DNA of 58,460 bases. Source: a virus. Below, piece by piece: positions 25,765 through 33,822 of the stretch. The DNA lies in IMG/VR virus record IMGVR_UViG_3300034073_002726, positions 1-58,460 of that record; one strand, written 5' to 3'. The notes under the pieces are model-generated. The model saw only the letters and a list, made by a program, of their open reading frames with translations, did no database searches and was not told where the DNA came from. Position numbers and translations under genes: made by a program. Position 1 is the first letter of the stretch. Each line of letters opens with the position of its first letter.

Positions 25765-26181
25765 TTACACCAGGGTCAGCGTGAAGTCACCAGATGCGCC
25801 CTGGCTGCGAACGGCATAAATGTCGTTCACCGTCAGAGTCTTTGGCGTGGGCAGTGCCTCGCTATAGAGCAGCGTGGCTGTCGGATCTGTCGGGCTCGCA
25901 CCTTCCACAATGCCGATATGGGTCAAAGTCACGGGAGAGCCGATGACAGGGGGGAACTCCACATTCACCCCGTTGTAGCTCACACCGTTGGCAGGCGCAG
26001 CAAATGCGCCAGTAGCCCGGCGCTGATACCAAGCAGCGCTGACTTCGGTGCCTGCCGTGAACGCATCTGTGGGGTCTGCCGTGAACAGGGCAAAGTAGGT
26101 TGTGCGGATCGCTGGGAATGCCTGGCCGCGCAAAGTCGCGTTGATGATGGCATTGGCAAGAGATGTGGAAAAACCGGCCAT
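25765..26181 (-). CDS. Phage tail protein, Gp80-like
   Basis: The 138-residue product reads MAGFSTSLANAIINATLRG, then TTYFALFTADPTDA, EVSAAWYQRRA and LTHIGIVEG. This is the layout of small tail proteins of the gp80 type found in many siphophages and podophages (recognised from memory). AAGGAG lies upstream of ATG 26181. It probably contributes to the tail or fibre attachment region. Confidence 0.7.
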   Translation of the reverse strand: MAGFSTSLANAIINATLRGQAFPAIRTTYFALFTADPTDAFTAGTEVSAAWYQRRATGAFAAPANGVSYNGVNVEFPPVIGSPVTLTHIGIVEGASPTDPTATLLYSEALPTPKTLTVNDIYAVRSQGASGDFTLTLV

Positions 26182-26196
26182 GGTGGCTGCTCCTTT

Positions 26197-26853
26197 TTAA
26201 GTCTGGGGCGCCACGGTGCTGGAGGCTTCCAGCTGAATGCCCGCGGCGTTGTTGAACAAGGCGAGATGGCTGGCAGCAAGCTGCGCATTGCCCGCGACTT
26301 CCGCGTCCTTTGAATAGGCGCGGTAGAGCACGTAATTCAAAAGCGGGTTTGCCCACTCGTCTGGCAGATCAATGTTCCCGCTCACCGTTGCCGCCGCTGG
26401 CCCGCTGGCAGTCGCTGTGGCCGCGGGATAAGCGGAATACACCAACTCCAGTGCCGCTGTTGTAGCGGCAGGCGGGTATGTCAGGAACGCTCGCGGCTCG
26501 CGCAAGTCGTGCATGAAATGCTGAATTTCTGCAGCCGGGGCCATTCCTTGCCAGTCGCGCACCGTGGCGTCCAGCAACACCTGGTCCACCTTGGTAATGG
26601 CACGCTTGCGGACTCCTGCGTTTCGCGGGATGTCGATGAGAGAAGCCGCTGCTGCGGGCAATGTGTGCCGTGCACCTGCCGCAGCTGGTGTGAACGTCAC
26701 AACAGTAGCCGTGGTGTCTGGTCGCATTTGCGCAATAGCGCGCTGCCCATCGTGCAAGTATTTCACCAGCTCAGTGGCCGGCCAGCGTGTGCCAGACACA
26801 TCGAGCAGAGCAATCTGCACGTCAAGGATGATGGACTGGGCGGGAGTGGGCAT
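26197..26853 (-). CDS. Head-tail adaptor / connector-like protein (218 aa)
   Basis: The N-terminal helical region (SIILDVQIALLDVSGTRWPATELVKYLHDGQRAIAQMRPD) matches small adaptor proteins that bind below the portal, where a wHTH-like N-terminus is followed by a beta-rich middle. The middle has LPAAAASLIDIPRNAG. The C-terminus (LPDEWANPLLNYVLYRAYSKDAE) is typical of the same group. A copy of the dispersed motif lies 44 bases upstream. Confidence 0.7.
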   Translation of the reverse strand: MPTPAQSIILDVQIALLDVSGTRWPATELVKYLHDGQRAIAQMRPDTTATVVTFTPAAAGARHTLPAAAASLIDIPRNAGVRKRAITKVDQVLLDATVRDWQGMAPAAEIQHFMHDLREPRAFLTYPPAATTAALELVYSAYPAATATASGPAAATVSGNIDLPDEWANPLLNYVLYRAYSKDAEVAGNAQLAASHLALFNNAAGIQLEASSTVAPQT

Positions 26854-26896
26854 GGTGCAATCGGGTTAACGATTGCAAGAATCCGCCATTTTTTTC

Positions 26897-26907
26897 CGGA
26901 GTCAACG
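26897..26907 (-). promoter_or_regulatory. Dispersed phage motif copy 3
   Basis: CGGAGTCAACG core touching the stop codon of the next upstream gene and 44 bases before the adaptor start at 26853. On the minus strand TTGACT is followed by CCGGAAAAAAATGGCG and GATTCT, a possible -10. Confidence 0.5.
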
Positions 26908-27516
26908 CTACAGGTACGTTGGCCTGCTGCGCATCTTGGCGGCTAGAACACCGCGGCTGTGCTTTGCCGCAATAGTGGACACGCGCGCCTCAAACATGGC
27001 CTGGTGCATGGGCGATGCAGCCAGGTCAGAGAACGGCTGATTCGGCACGCGCTTGAGGGATGCAATAGCACCGTGGGCAATGTCCTGCATGTGCTGTTGT
27101 GCCAGGGCATCATCCAGAGTGTTGGATGTGATGCTAGGCGCCACTGCAACCTCGGCAATCACCTCAATGCCCGCTGGCCGGATGGGGTACACCACCAGCG
27201 TGCGGCCATCTTGTGTGAAGGCAAACTCACGGCCTGGGTTGGTGCGTGAAAGCTCCAGGCCGTGCGCTGCTTCCACTAGTGGGAAATCGCTGTCACCCAC
27301 AGTCACCGATTTGATCTTGATGATCTGCGTATCCATTGGAGCTTCCAGCGGCACCAATGCGGTTCCTTCCGTTACCACTGGCTCTAGCACCTGCCGATAT
27401 GACAGCGTGCGCCGGAAGAAATCAATGGCTGCCAGTTTGACGTGCTGGTCCATGACAGGCTGAGGGCAGCCGATCACATAGGGCAACACATAGGGGCCGA
27501 AGTCAGACCACTTCAT
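26908..27516 (-). CDS. Head-tail connector / tail tubular A-like protein (202 aa)
   Basis: Product MKWSDFGPYVLPYVIGCPQPVMDQHVKLAAIDFFRRTLSYR has the N-terminal helical pattern of small connector proteins. A beta-rich centre follows (QIIKIKSVTVGDSDFPLV, FTQDGRTLVVYPIRPAGIEV), then a helical C-terminus. The start overlaps the previous gene by 14 bases. It probably forms a ring under the portal together with the product at 26197-26853. Assignment is by pattern and order. Confidence 0.65.
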   Translation of the reverse strand: MKWSDFGPYVLPYVIGCPQPVMDQHVKLAAIDFFRRTLSYRQVLEPVVTEGTALVPLEAPMDTQIIKIKSVTVGDSDFPLVEAAHGLELSRTNPGREFAFTQDGRTLVVYPIRPAGIEVIAEVAVAPSITSNTLDDALAQQHMQDIAHGAIASLKRVPNQPFSDLAASPMHQAMFEARVSTIAAKHSRGVLAAKMRSRPTYL

Positions 27517-27712
27517 CGTCGTACTGGCGGTGGGTCAGGTAGCGCAGTTGGATACGAATCTTGTCATCGTCCATGCGCTCCAGCTCCGAGCGAGCCAGCC
27601 CGCGGCGGTGGGCCAGCGCACGCAGGTCACTGCCAGACAGCTTCTCGGGGTTCTCCCGGTCCGCTGCGGACAATTCCTGCGCAGGCTCAGCAACTTTGCG
27701 CGGGCGGGCCAT
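27503..27712 (-). CDS. Small basic phage protein (69 aa, HeH/SAP-like)
   Basis: The 69-residue product contains PEKLSGSDLRALAHRRGLARSELERM followed by DDKIRIQLRYLTHR. The middle resembles a helix-extension-helix (SAP-like) nucleic-acid-binding motif often seen in small head-completion proteins. Its start overlaps the previous stop (TGATG). It lies in the head gene block between the decoration-like and connector proteins. Confidence 0.6.
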   Translation of the reverse strand: MARPRKVAEPAQELSAADRENPEKLSGSDLRALAHRRGLARSELERMDDDKIRIQLRYLTHRQYDDEVV

Positions 27713-28167
27713 CAGGCGATGCCTACAGTCACGGGACGGCAGATCAGCGTTGCGCGGATCGTCTGCCCGGCTGCGGGGTTCGCGCCCAGGAACTTGATAC
27801 CCCAGCCGCGCTCCGAAGCGTCGGATGCGATGGCATTCACGTTCTTGGAACGGCGAATCACGCCAGCCGTCGCGGCGGCAGAGGCGGCGAAGAACTCGCT
27901 GCCCATGGTGCGTGCGTTGTCGGCCTTGCCGTAGGTGCCGCTGATGACGCCAGCGTCCAGCGTGGCCGAAGCGCCCAGGGCGCCGTTGTCCACGATCAGA
28001 TCCACAGGCACGCAGTTCTGGGGGATTGCGCCGAACTCCACGATGTCATTGATGGCATCGCCGGTCACGGTCACATACTCGCCGGTCACCACGATGGGTT
28101 CGCTTGCCTCGTAGGCGGTAGGGGCTGGCAGACCCGCCAGCACCTGCTTGGATTGTTTGAGGGCCAT
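27712..28167 (-). CDS. Small head protein, possible capsid decoration (151 aa)
   Basis: The product is directly downstream of the major capsid gene, the usual place for a decoration protein. It is beta-rich with hydrophobic strands (EPIVVTGEYVTVTGDAINDIVEFGAI, VPVDLIVDNGALGASATLD) and small residues. No catalytic motif. AGGAAT precedes ATG 28167. It may stabilise the shell; the assignment is from position and composition. Confidence 0.6.
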   Translation of the reverse strand: MALKQSKQVLAGLPAPTAYEASEPIVVTGEYVTVTGDAINDIVEFGAIPQNCVPVDLIVDNGALGASATLDAGVISGTYGKADNARTMGSEFFAASAAATAGVIRRSKNVNAIASDASERGWGIKFLGANPAAGQTIRATLICRPVTVGIA

Positions 28168-28195
28168 GTTGGTATTCCTTCAGGTGAGGGTTGCG

Positions 28196-29305
28196 TTAGA
28201 CGGCGGCGGTGTAGGCCGTGTCCACAGTGATCTGGCCGTAGTCCATACCGTCGAACTGGGACTTGTCAGCACCAAAAATCATCTCGAAGAACAAGATGTG
28301 ATCGTGCTTGCGGTCGTCCATGTCCTCGTCCAGGCTCACCGACATCCCATCGGCCATGCCCTTGGTGCCGTGGGCGATGGACACAGCATTGGAGCCCATG
28401 AACAGCGAACGGGCTGCAGCGACATTGCCGCCAGAGCCGTAGTCGTTGAACTTCACGCCCACTTCCATTTCGTCAATCAGCACGCCGTTGAACATGCCGG
28501 CGCCACCCTTGAAGATTTCCGACTCCTTGCCAACCGCAGTGGTCAGAGCCTTCTGGGCTTCAAACCAGCCTTGTGCGCCCACGTCGTCGCGGATGTCCTG
28601 CATCACTTCTGGCAGCACAGCCAAAATGAAGCAATCCTTGCCGCCCTTGCGGATGGGGGTCATCTTCACAGGCTTGTCCTTGCCGCCCAGCATCTTCTTG
28701 GCCTTGGTGCGCAGCTTGTTCACCGTGGCAAGAATCATCTTGTCAGTGCCTGCCAGGGTGGCCTTGGCCTTGGAGCCATCTGTGCCCACAAACAGGTGAG
28801 CGGTATCAGGCGCGCGCAGGGCGTTGGGGTAGCCTGCGTAGTCCGTGCCGAAGTGGCTGATTTCGTCGCCTACACCACGGGCGCCGGATGCAGCGGTCAC
28901 GATGACCTGCTCATACAGCTCCTTGATGTACTCGGTCAGCTTCTCGCGGCCCTGCTTCTTCAGGTTGTAGCCCACGCGCGACTGCTCGATGCGGGCGCCA
29001 ACGTTCACGCCATGGCGGAACTCGTTGATGCGCATCGTGTGTGCGGCGTGCTGCAGCTTGAATTCCTGGCCCGCCAGCTTCTGGCCTTCGGTGATGGGTG
29101 CGCCACGAAACTTGGCCACCAGTGCGGTGGTCACTTCGTCGCCAGCGCCCTTTTCCAGCTCGGTCTTCTTGATGACGGCAGAGCGGGAACCTTCTTCACC
29201 CACCAGGCGGGCGAAATACTGCTCCTGGGCAGCGTCGTTAGCTACTGCCGCTGCCCAGGCTTTACGCTTGTTTGGGTCGTTCGGCAAAATTGTCGTGCGG
29301 CTCAT
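28196..29305 (-). CDS. Major capsid protein, N4-gp56 family
   Basis: The 369-residue product has the marks of the N4-gp56/DUF4043 capsid group: VTTALVAKFRGAPITEGQKLAGQE, then LQHAAHTMRINEFRHGVNVG, with TAHLFVGTDGS and ILAVLPEVMQDIRDD further on. AAGGAG precedes ATG 29305 at good spacing. It follows the scaffold and a CsrA-like gene. It would form the HK97-fold shell. A copy of the dispersed motif lies 193 bases upstream and includes a reasonable promoter. Confidence 0.9.
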   Translation of the reverse strand: MSRTTILPNDPNKRKAWAAAVANDAAQEQYFARLVGEEGSRSAVIKKTELEKGAGDEVTTALVAKFRGAPITEGQKLAGQEFKLQHAAHTMRINEFRHGVNVGARIEQSRVGYNLKKQGREKLTEYIKELYEQVIVTAASGARGVGDEISHFGTDYAGYPNALRAPDTAHLFVGTDGSKAKATLAGTDKMILATVNKLRTKAKKMLGGKDKPVKMTPIRKGGKDCFILAVLPEVMQDIRDDVGAQGWFEAQKALTTAVGKESEIFKGGAGMFNGVLIDEMEVGVKFNDYGSGGNVAAARSLFMGSNAVSIAHGTKGMADGMSVSLDEDMDDRKHDHILFFEMIFGADKSQFDGMDYGQITVDTAYTAAV

Positions 29306-29375
29306 GTGTTACTCCTTGTCCAGCACATTGACGCACTCCTGCGCGCCGAAAAACCCCCAGCGGAATGCCAGGGCC

Positions 29376-29582
29376 TTACAAAGCTGGCTCAGTTCGCCGC
29401 CTGCTCTCGGGCTTGCCCACCCTCACGGAAGGGCTTGCCTGAATACGCACGCGGGCCTTGCGCCCATCTTTGGATTCGAGTATTAGCACAATTTTTTCGG
29501 AGTCAACGCCATTGATTCCGCGCAGGCAAACCGACTCGCCCTCGCGTATTTCAACGACCAGCCCCGGCTTGTGTTGCGCCAT
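29376..29582 (-). CDS. Small CsrA-like protein upstream of the capsid gene (68 aa)
   Basis: From ATG 29582, four bases after the scaffold TGA starts, the product reads MAQHKPGLVVEIREGESVCLRG and continues through KIVLILESKDGRKARVRIQA to SPSVRVGKPE. The order GE.., beta strand, KARVRIQASPSV resembles the CsrA pattern (GE..., VRIGI.AP..V). CsrA proteins bind GGA motifs in mRNA leaders. A longer form from ATG 29594 would overlap the scaffold gene. The assignment is structural resemblance by eye; a small beta-barrel head protein is the alternative. Confidence 0.5.
   Translation of the reverse strand: MAQHKPGLVVEIREGESVCLRGINGVDSEKIVLILESKDGRKARVRIQASPSVRVGKPESRRRTEPAL
29498..29508 (-). promoter_or_regulatory. 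Dispersed phage motif copy 4 with a promoter-like downstream region
   Basis: CGGAGTCAACG core inside the CsrA-like gene. On the minus strand TTGACT is followed about 15-16 bases later by TAATAC/AATACT. This is the most sigma70-like of the six copies and lies 193 bases before the capsid start. Confidence 0.55.
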
Positions 29583-29583
29583 A

Positions 29584-30447
29584 TCAGTCGGCATCCAGCA
29601 GCGCTGCCTTCTGCGCTGGCGTCAGCTTGTCAAAGGCGGCCTCGTAGGCTGGCCCCTTGAGGCGTGCAATCTGCTCGATCACTCCGCCCGTGTTCGGCGT
29701 GGACGCACTGGGCAGGCTGCGCAGCGTCACGGGCACATCGCCTGCAGGCTTGCGCTCTGGGGCGGGTGCCTTGGGTGGAGTCTGCACACCACGCATAGCC
29801 TTGACCATCTTGTGCGCATCCTCAATCAGGTCGGCAAAGTCCTTGCCAGCATTGGCAGGCTGTGCGGCCAGCACCTGCAGGCTGGTGTCGAACTGCTGCT
29901 GCGCCGTGGCATCCGCGGCATAGTCCACCTCGCTCTTGGTGTTTGCAATCAACCGCTGAATGGCGCGGGCTTGATAGGCCTGCTGCGACTGGGCATTGGC
30001 TTCCTGCAGCGTCTCGGCGCGAATGCGGGCAGCGGCCAGGTCTTCCAGGGCCTCGGCCACTCGCGCGTCTTCGGCCGCAAAAGTTTCTGCGTCGATTTCA
30101 CCGTCCATCAGCTGCTTCATGGCGTCGGCCTTGGCCTTCATCAGCTCTGCACGCTGGGCCTTGTAGTCCTGGGGCACCTCGGCTTTGTATGTAGGCAGCT
30201 CGGCTGCTTCGGTGCTGGCTGCTGCGGGGGCAGGATCAGCTTCAGCCTGCTCTTCCTCGGCAGCCGGCGCATCGGCTGCGGCCTGATCTGCTTCGGGTTC
30301 TGCTGCAGCCTCGGGGGCTGGCTCGGGGGCTGGCTCGTCTGCGTCAGCCTCCACGGTCAGCGGTTCATCATCGCCAAAAGGGTCTTGCCCAGCGGCCTGC
30401 GCGGCGGCAATAGCTTCCAGTGCTTTGAGGTCTTCGGGTGTGCTCAT
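29584..30447 (-). CDS. Scaffolding protein
   Basis: AGGAG eight bases upstream supports ATG 30447 (MSTPEDLKALEAIAAAQ). The 287-residue product has a long acidic, Ala/Glu/Pro-rich region (residues about 25-85) followed by a helical segment (AQRAELMKAKADAMKQLMDG) and a Pro-rich stretch. It ends with a compact helical C-terminus, the usual capsid-binding end. Composition and position just before the capsid gene fit an internal scaffold that is lost during maturation. Confidence 0.8.
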   Translation of the reverse strand: MSTPEDLKALEAIAAAQAAGQDPFGDDEPLTVEADADEPAPEPAPEAAAEPEADQAAADAPAAEEEQAEADPAPAAASTEAAELPTYKAEVPQDYKAQRAELMKAKADAMKQLMDGEIDAETFAAEDARVAEALEDLAAARIRAETLQEANAQSQQAYQARAIQRLIANTKSEVDYAADATAQQQFDTSLQVLAAQPANAGKDFADLIEDAHKMVKAMRGVQTPPKAPAPERKPAGDVPVTLRSLPSASTPNTGGVIEQIARLKGPAYEAAFDKLTPAQKAALLDAD

Positions 30448-30477
30448 GATTCTCACTCCTGCGAGGTTGGTGGTTGG

Positions 30478-30864
30478 TTATTTGTTGGCCAGCTGGCTGC
30501 GCAGCTCGTAGCCCATCAGGGGCCAGATGCGGCTCACAGCGTTCTGGCGGGCAATCTTGCGGCCCACATCGGCGTCGAAGTTCTCAGGGCTGGCGCAGGC
30601 GCTCTCGCCGGTCACGGTGAAGCCGTTGCGCAGGACCAGCACGCAGAAGGTGAGAAGGCCCAAAGGCGCAAGATCGGCATTGCCCTCCACGGGACGCTCC
30701 CTGCCCACGTACGTCTCGTTTGTCAGCGCACCCAGCCTGCCGTCTCGGGCCGTGAAATAGTGCTCGCTGGCGATGTTCGCCTCAATGTCCGCAGGCGTCA
30801 CGCGCGGCGCTGTCAGGCCCTTGGCCTGGATCTCTTGCTCGATGGATTCGTCGGTAGTGCTCAT
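30478..30864 (-). CDS. Phage Gp49/Gp66-like protein
   Basis: ATG 30864 has GAGG five bases upstream. The 128-residue product (SIEQEIQAKGLTAPRVTPADI, EANIASEHYFTARDG, LTFCVLVLRNGFTVTGESAC) matches the Phage_gp49_66 family as I remember it, including the conserved RNGF.VTGES and NFD...G..IAR.NA..++WPL.GY. Function is unknown; the family occurs in head and accessory regions. The gene sits between the DUF2158-like and scaffold genes. Confidence 0.75.
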   Translation of the reverse strand: MSTTDESIEQEIQAKGLTAPRVTPADIEANIASEHYFTARDGRLGALTNETYVGRERPVEGNADLAPLGLLTFCVLVLRNGFTVTGESACASPENFDADVGRKIARQNAVSRIWPLMGYELRSQLANK

Positions 30865-30908
30865 GTAAACCTCGGTGTTCATGGGTGGGGTTGGTGAAAT
30901 TACGCAGG

Positions 30909-31133
30909 TCATTGGCAGGCTTCACAAGTGCCGTCGCCCGACAGGTCACAGGCCTGGCCCAGCGGGAAGTCGTCGGCCTGAGCCACCAGGTCCAGTTCGC
31001 CCAGTCGATGCAGCTGGGTCTGGCCATCCCATGCGCACAGGGCCTGCTGGCCAGCCAAGCTGGTGACGGTCATGTCTGGGCCTCCGCTCTTGTGGCGCAC
31101 GGTGTCGCCTGCGGAAATTGGGGTCGCTGTCAT
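30909..31133 (-). CDS. YodC-like (DUF2158) small protein
   Basis: The 74-residue product starts MTATPISAGDTVRHKSGGPDMTVTSL and continues ALCAWDGQTQLHRL, the typical G..V.LKSGGP.MTV pattern of DUF2158/YodC-like proteins. The C-terminus is Cys-containing (CDLSGDGTCEACQ). The stop overlaps the long upstream leader of the next gene, and its start overlaps the end of the portal gene by four bases. Function unknown. Confidence 0.75.
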   Translation of the reverse strand: MTATPISAGDTVRHKSGGPDMTVTSLAGQQALCAWDGQTQLHRLGELDLVAQADDFPLGQACDLSGDGTCEACQ

Positions 31134-33322
31134 TGCTGTGGTGGTAGTGGTTGTTCAATCAGGCTTTGCTCTACGCCGTCCGCCATCGGTGTCTGGCTGC
31201 CCACCATGCCGCCGTCCATCTGCTGCATGTCAGGGATGGGCTCTTGCATGGGGTCTGGTTGCGCTGCGGGCGGCTGCATCGCAGGCATGGCGGCCGGATC
31301 AATCACACCCTGGCCATTCATGTCCTTGAACCCCACCGACTTGAGCAGTTCGTCGGCCACGGGGGTAATGCCGGGTGCCGTCATCAGCACCTGAGCAGCC
31401 TGAGCCGACAGGTACAGCCCCTCCAGGCGCTTGGCCATGGCATCGGCCTCCAGCTTCTCACCCTTGGCCTGGGCTTCGCGGATCTGCGCTTGGAGCTGCG
31501 CCATCTGGGCTTCAAACTGGGCCTGCGCCATCTGCTGCTTCTGCTGCATCTCGGCTTGCTGCTCGGGCGTCATCTTCCCGGATTCATCGGCCTGGCCATT
31601 CACCGAACGGATGCGCTTCAAGATCGCCTGCTTGCGCGGCAGGTTCGGGTGCATCTCGAAAATCACGTCCAACAGGTTCACCACGATCTGCGGCGCTGCG
31701 CTGGCCAACTGGGTCATCACCTGCATCAGCTGCTCAAAAGCCGCTTCGGCAAAACTCTGCTTCCATGCCTGCTCGCCCACCGTGAAATGCGCCTGGCGCT
31801 GGGTGATGTCGTTCAAGTAGGTGCCGTCTGGCTGCGGCTGATTGATCCGCGTGTACTCATTGCGCCCGTTGTCGCCGCTGGTGCGCACCGTCATGGGCTG
31901 GGTAATGAACTGCTCGGCCAGGCTCAGCGCCATCTCGCCCTCCATCTGTCGGGCAAACAGCAGGTTGTCGAAAAGCTCCATGGTGATGAGGCTGCCCTGC
32001 TCCTGCTTGGCCAGCACGGCCTTGCCGCTGGTGGCATTGGTGTCCAGGCCCCGGTTTTCCCCGGTCACGCCAGACATTTGGCGGATGGCATTCAGGTCGT
32101 ATTGCGCCAGGTTCAGTTGGAACTGCGCCGACTGGTTGTTGTCCCGGTCACGCACCTTGCCACCGGCCAGGGCACCGCGGGCAAACACCGCCGTGCCGTG
32201 CGGGTCATCCAACTCACGCCGGATCTCGTCAATATCCATCACCTCGGGGTTGAATGAATCTTCCTCCATCAGCAGCTGATTGGCGCTGGCCTCATACAGG
32301 CTACGGCTCATGCGATGGTTCAGCGCTTCCTGTGGCCCCATCAGCTGGCAGATTGGGCTATACGGCAGGCCTGTGCGCTTGTTGCGGTAGGCCCAGTACG
32401 GGATGAACGGGAACCGGTCGTGCTTGAATGGGCTCCAGGACTCAATCAGCGTGTCCTTCTCCGTCATGATGGAGCACATGATCCGCCACGTCATCGGGTC
32501 GGCAATGCCAAACGGTCCGGGCTCCTTGTTGTGGAAAGGCTCACGGCTCCAGCACTCCAGCAGCAGCACACGCTCGCGGGTGTTGAACATGTCCACGGGC
32601 TTGGCGGTCAGGTAGTCCAGCTTGTCGTCCTGGCTGCTGAAAGCGTCCAGCCCGGCAATCAGCCCGGTGCCCAGCCAGTTGCGCAGAATCTCGGCATCGT
32701 CGCCGTTCTGCGCGCAGGCCTCCAGCTTGTCCTTTTTGTCCGGGAACAGCGCGATAGCTACATCCAGGTCCACCACCTTGATGCGGAACAGGTAACGGGC
32801 GTCTGACAGATCCCGCTTGGTGGCCATCGAGTCCCACAGGATGTTGCGCCACGATTCCGCCCCGATGTAGATGGGCGCACCGTTCTTGTCACCGCGCAAA
32901 CCCACTTCGATCCAGCCAATGCCAGCCTTGAAAGCGTCCTCGGCCGCGTAGCTGCGCTCAAAGCTGGCCCGGTTCGTCTCGTCCAGGTACTTGAGCAGCT
33001 TGGTTTTGAGTGATGCGTCGTTGTCAGCTTCCTCGCCTTCGTCGTCCGCCACCACCAAAAAGTCCACCCGCGTCTTGCGCTCGGTGCCGATCAGCCAGTC
33101 GATGGTGGGCTTCACCTCGTTGTACACAACCACAGGCTGGCCACGGTCACGCAGCTCCTGGGCGTCCTCAAACTCGTACTGGTTGCCGTCATAGAACGCT
33201 TCCGACTTGGCCATCATGGCCCGGTTGGCCGACTGGCGCGAAGCCTCAGCCAAGAACCAGGCTCGGCGCTTATCGTGTCGCTCCTGCACTGCGGCAGGGC
33301 TGGTGTCGAGATTGGATTTCAT
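31130..33322 (-). CDS. Portal protein (P22-like family)
   Basis: The 730-residue product contains SEAFYDGNQYEFEDAQELRD, then PVVVYNEVKPTIDWLIGTER and DAFKAGIGWIEVGLRGDKNG, typical of the P22-type portal family of podoviruses. The C-terminal third is a long Gln/Ala/Glu-rich helix (EQQAEMQQKQQMAQAQFEAQ), the usual barrel or clip extension. It starts by ATGA overlap with the preceding gene and follows the terminase. It forms the dodecameric channel for DNA entry. Confidence 0.9.
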   Translation of the reverse strand: MKSNLDTSPAAVQERHDKRRAWFLAEASRQSANRAMMAKSEAFYDGNQYEFEDAQELRDRGQPVVVYNEVKPTIDWLIGTERKTRVDFLVVADDEGEEADNDASLKTKLLKYLDETNRASFERSYAAEDAFKAGIGWIEVGLRGDKNGAPIYIGAESWRNILWDSMATKRDLSDARYLFRIKVVDLDVAIALFPDKKDKLEACAQNGDDAEILRNWLGTGLIAGLDAFSSQDDKLDYLTAKPVDMFNTRERVLLLECWSREPFHNKEPGPFGIADPMTWRIMCSIMTEKDTLIESWSPFKHDRFPFIPYWAYRNKRTGLPYSPICQLMGPQEALNHRMSRSLYEASANQLLMEEDSFNPEVMDIDEIRRELDDPHGTAVFARGALAGGKVRDRDNNQSAQFQLNLAQYDLNAIRQMSGVTGENRGLDTNATSGKAVLAKQEQGSLITMELFDNLLFARQMEGEMALSLAEQFITQPMTVRTSGDNGRNEYTRINQPQPDGTYLNDITQRQAHFTVGEQAWKQSFAEAAFEQLMQVMTQLASAAPQIVVNLLDVIFEMHPNLPRKQAILKRIRSVNGQADESGKMTPEQQAEMQQKQQMAQAQFEAQMAQLQAQIREAQAKGEKLEADAMAKRLEGLYLSAQAAQVLMTAPGITPVADELLKSVGFKDMNGQGVIDPAAMPAMQPPAAQPDPMQEPIPDMQQMDGGMVGSQTPMADGVEQSLIEQPLPPQQ

Positions 33323-33819
33323 ACTTCGGCCTCATGCAACACCTTGCCGGTGTCCTTGTTGGTGGCTGTCACCTCCCACATCGGGGGCGTGTCCAGGGCT
33401 TGTTTGATGTGCTTGGGCGTGGCTGGCATCAGCACCAGCTCGGGCGCGAACGTCACCACCACGTCCACCAGTTCATGCAGCGCGGCCTTGTCGTTCACGT
33501 CCTTGCCCAGCAGCGGCATAGCCTCGCGCGCCTCGCGGAAACAGTGCGCCGATGGCCCGCCCGTGCACTTGTCGTCCTGGTTGAAGCCCACGAACTCAGT
33601 GATGCAGTTGCGGGTGATCGTCCAGATACCTTGGCCTTCGCCGGTCACAAAAACATTGCTGGCAGGCCAGATGCACATCGCGGCACGGGTGTGCTTGCCC
33701 AGGCGAATCCACTCCAGGCTCACGACATAGCCATGCTTCACGGCGGTCTTGTAGGCCTGGTTGCCACCCACGGAAAACATAGGCTCTCCGCTCGGGCTCA
33801 GGACAGGGGAAATGTTCAC
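33319..33819 (-). CDS. Phage protein between terminase and portal (166 aa, unknown)
   Basis: GTG 33819 follows the terminase stop with GGAGATAAGCC upstream. The product contains a beta-rich first half (KTAVKHGYVVSLEWIRLGKH, AAMCIWPASNVFVTGEGQGIW) and a helical second half. I do not recognise a family. It overlaps the portal start by four bases, so it is co-translated with it, and may be a head-assembly accessory. Confidence 0.6.
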   Translation of the reverse strand: MNISPVLSPSGEPMFSVGGNQAYKTAVKHGYVVSLEWIRLGKHTRAAMCIWPASNVFVTGEGQGIWTITRNCITEFVGFNQDDKCTGGPSAHCFREAREAMPLLGKDVNDKAALHELVDVVVTFAPELVLMPATPKHIKQALDTPPMWEVTATNKDTGKVLHEAEV

Positions 33820-33822
33820 GGC

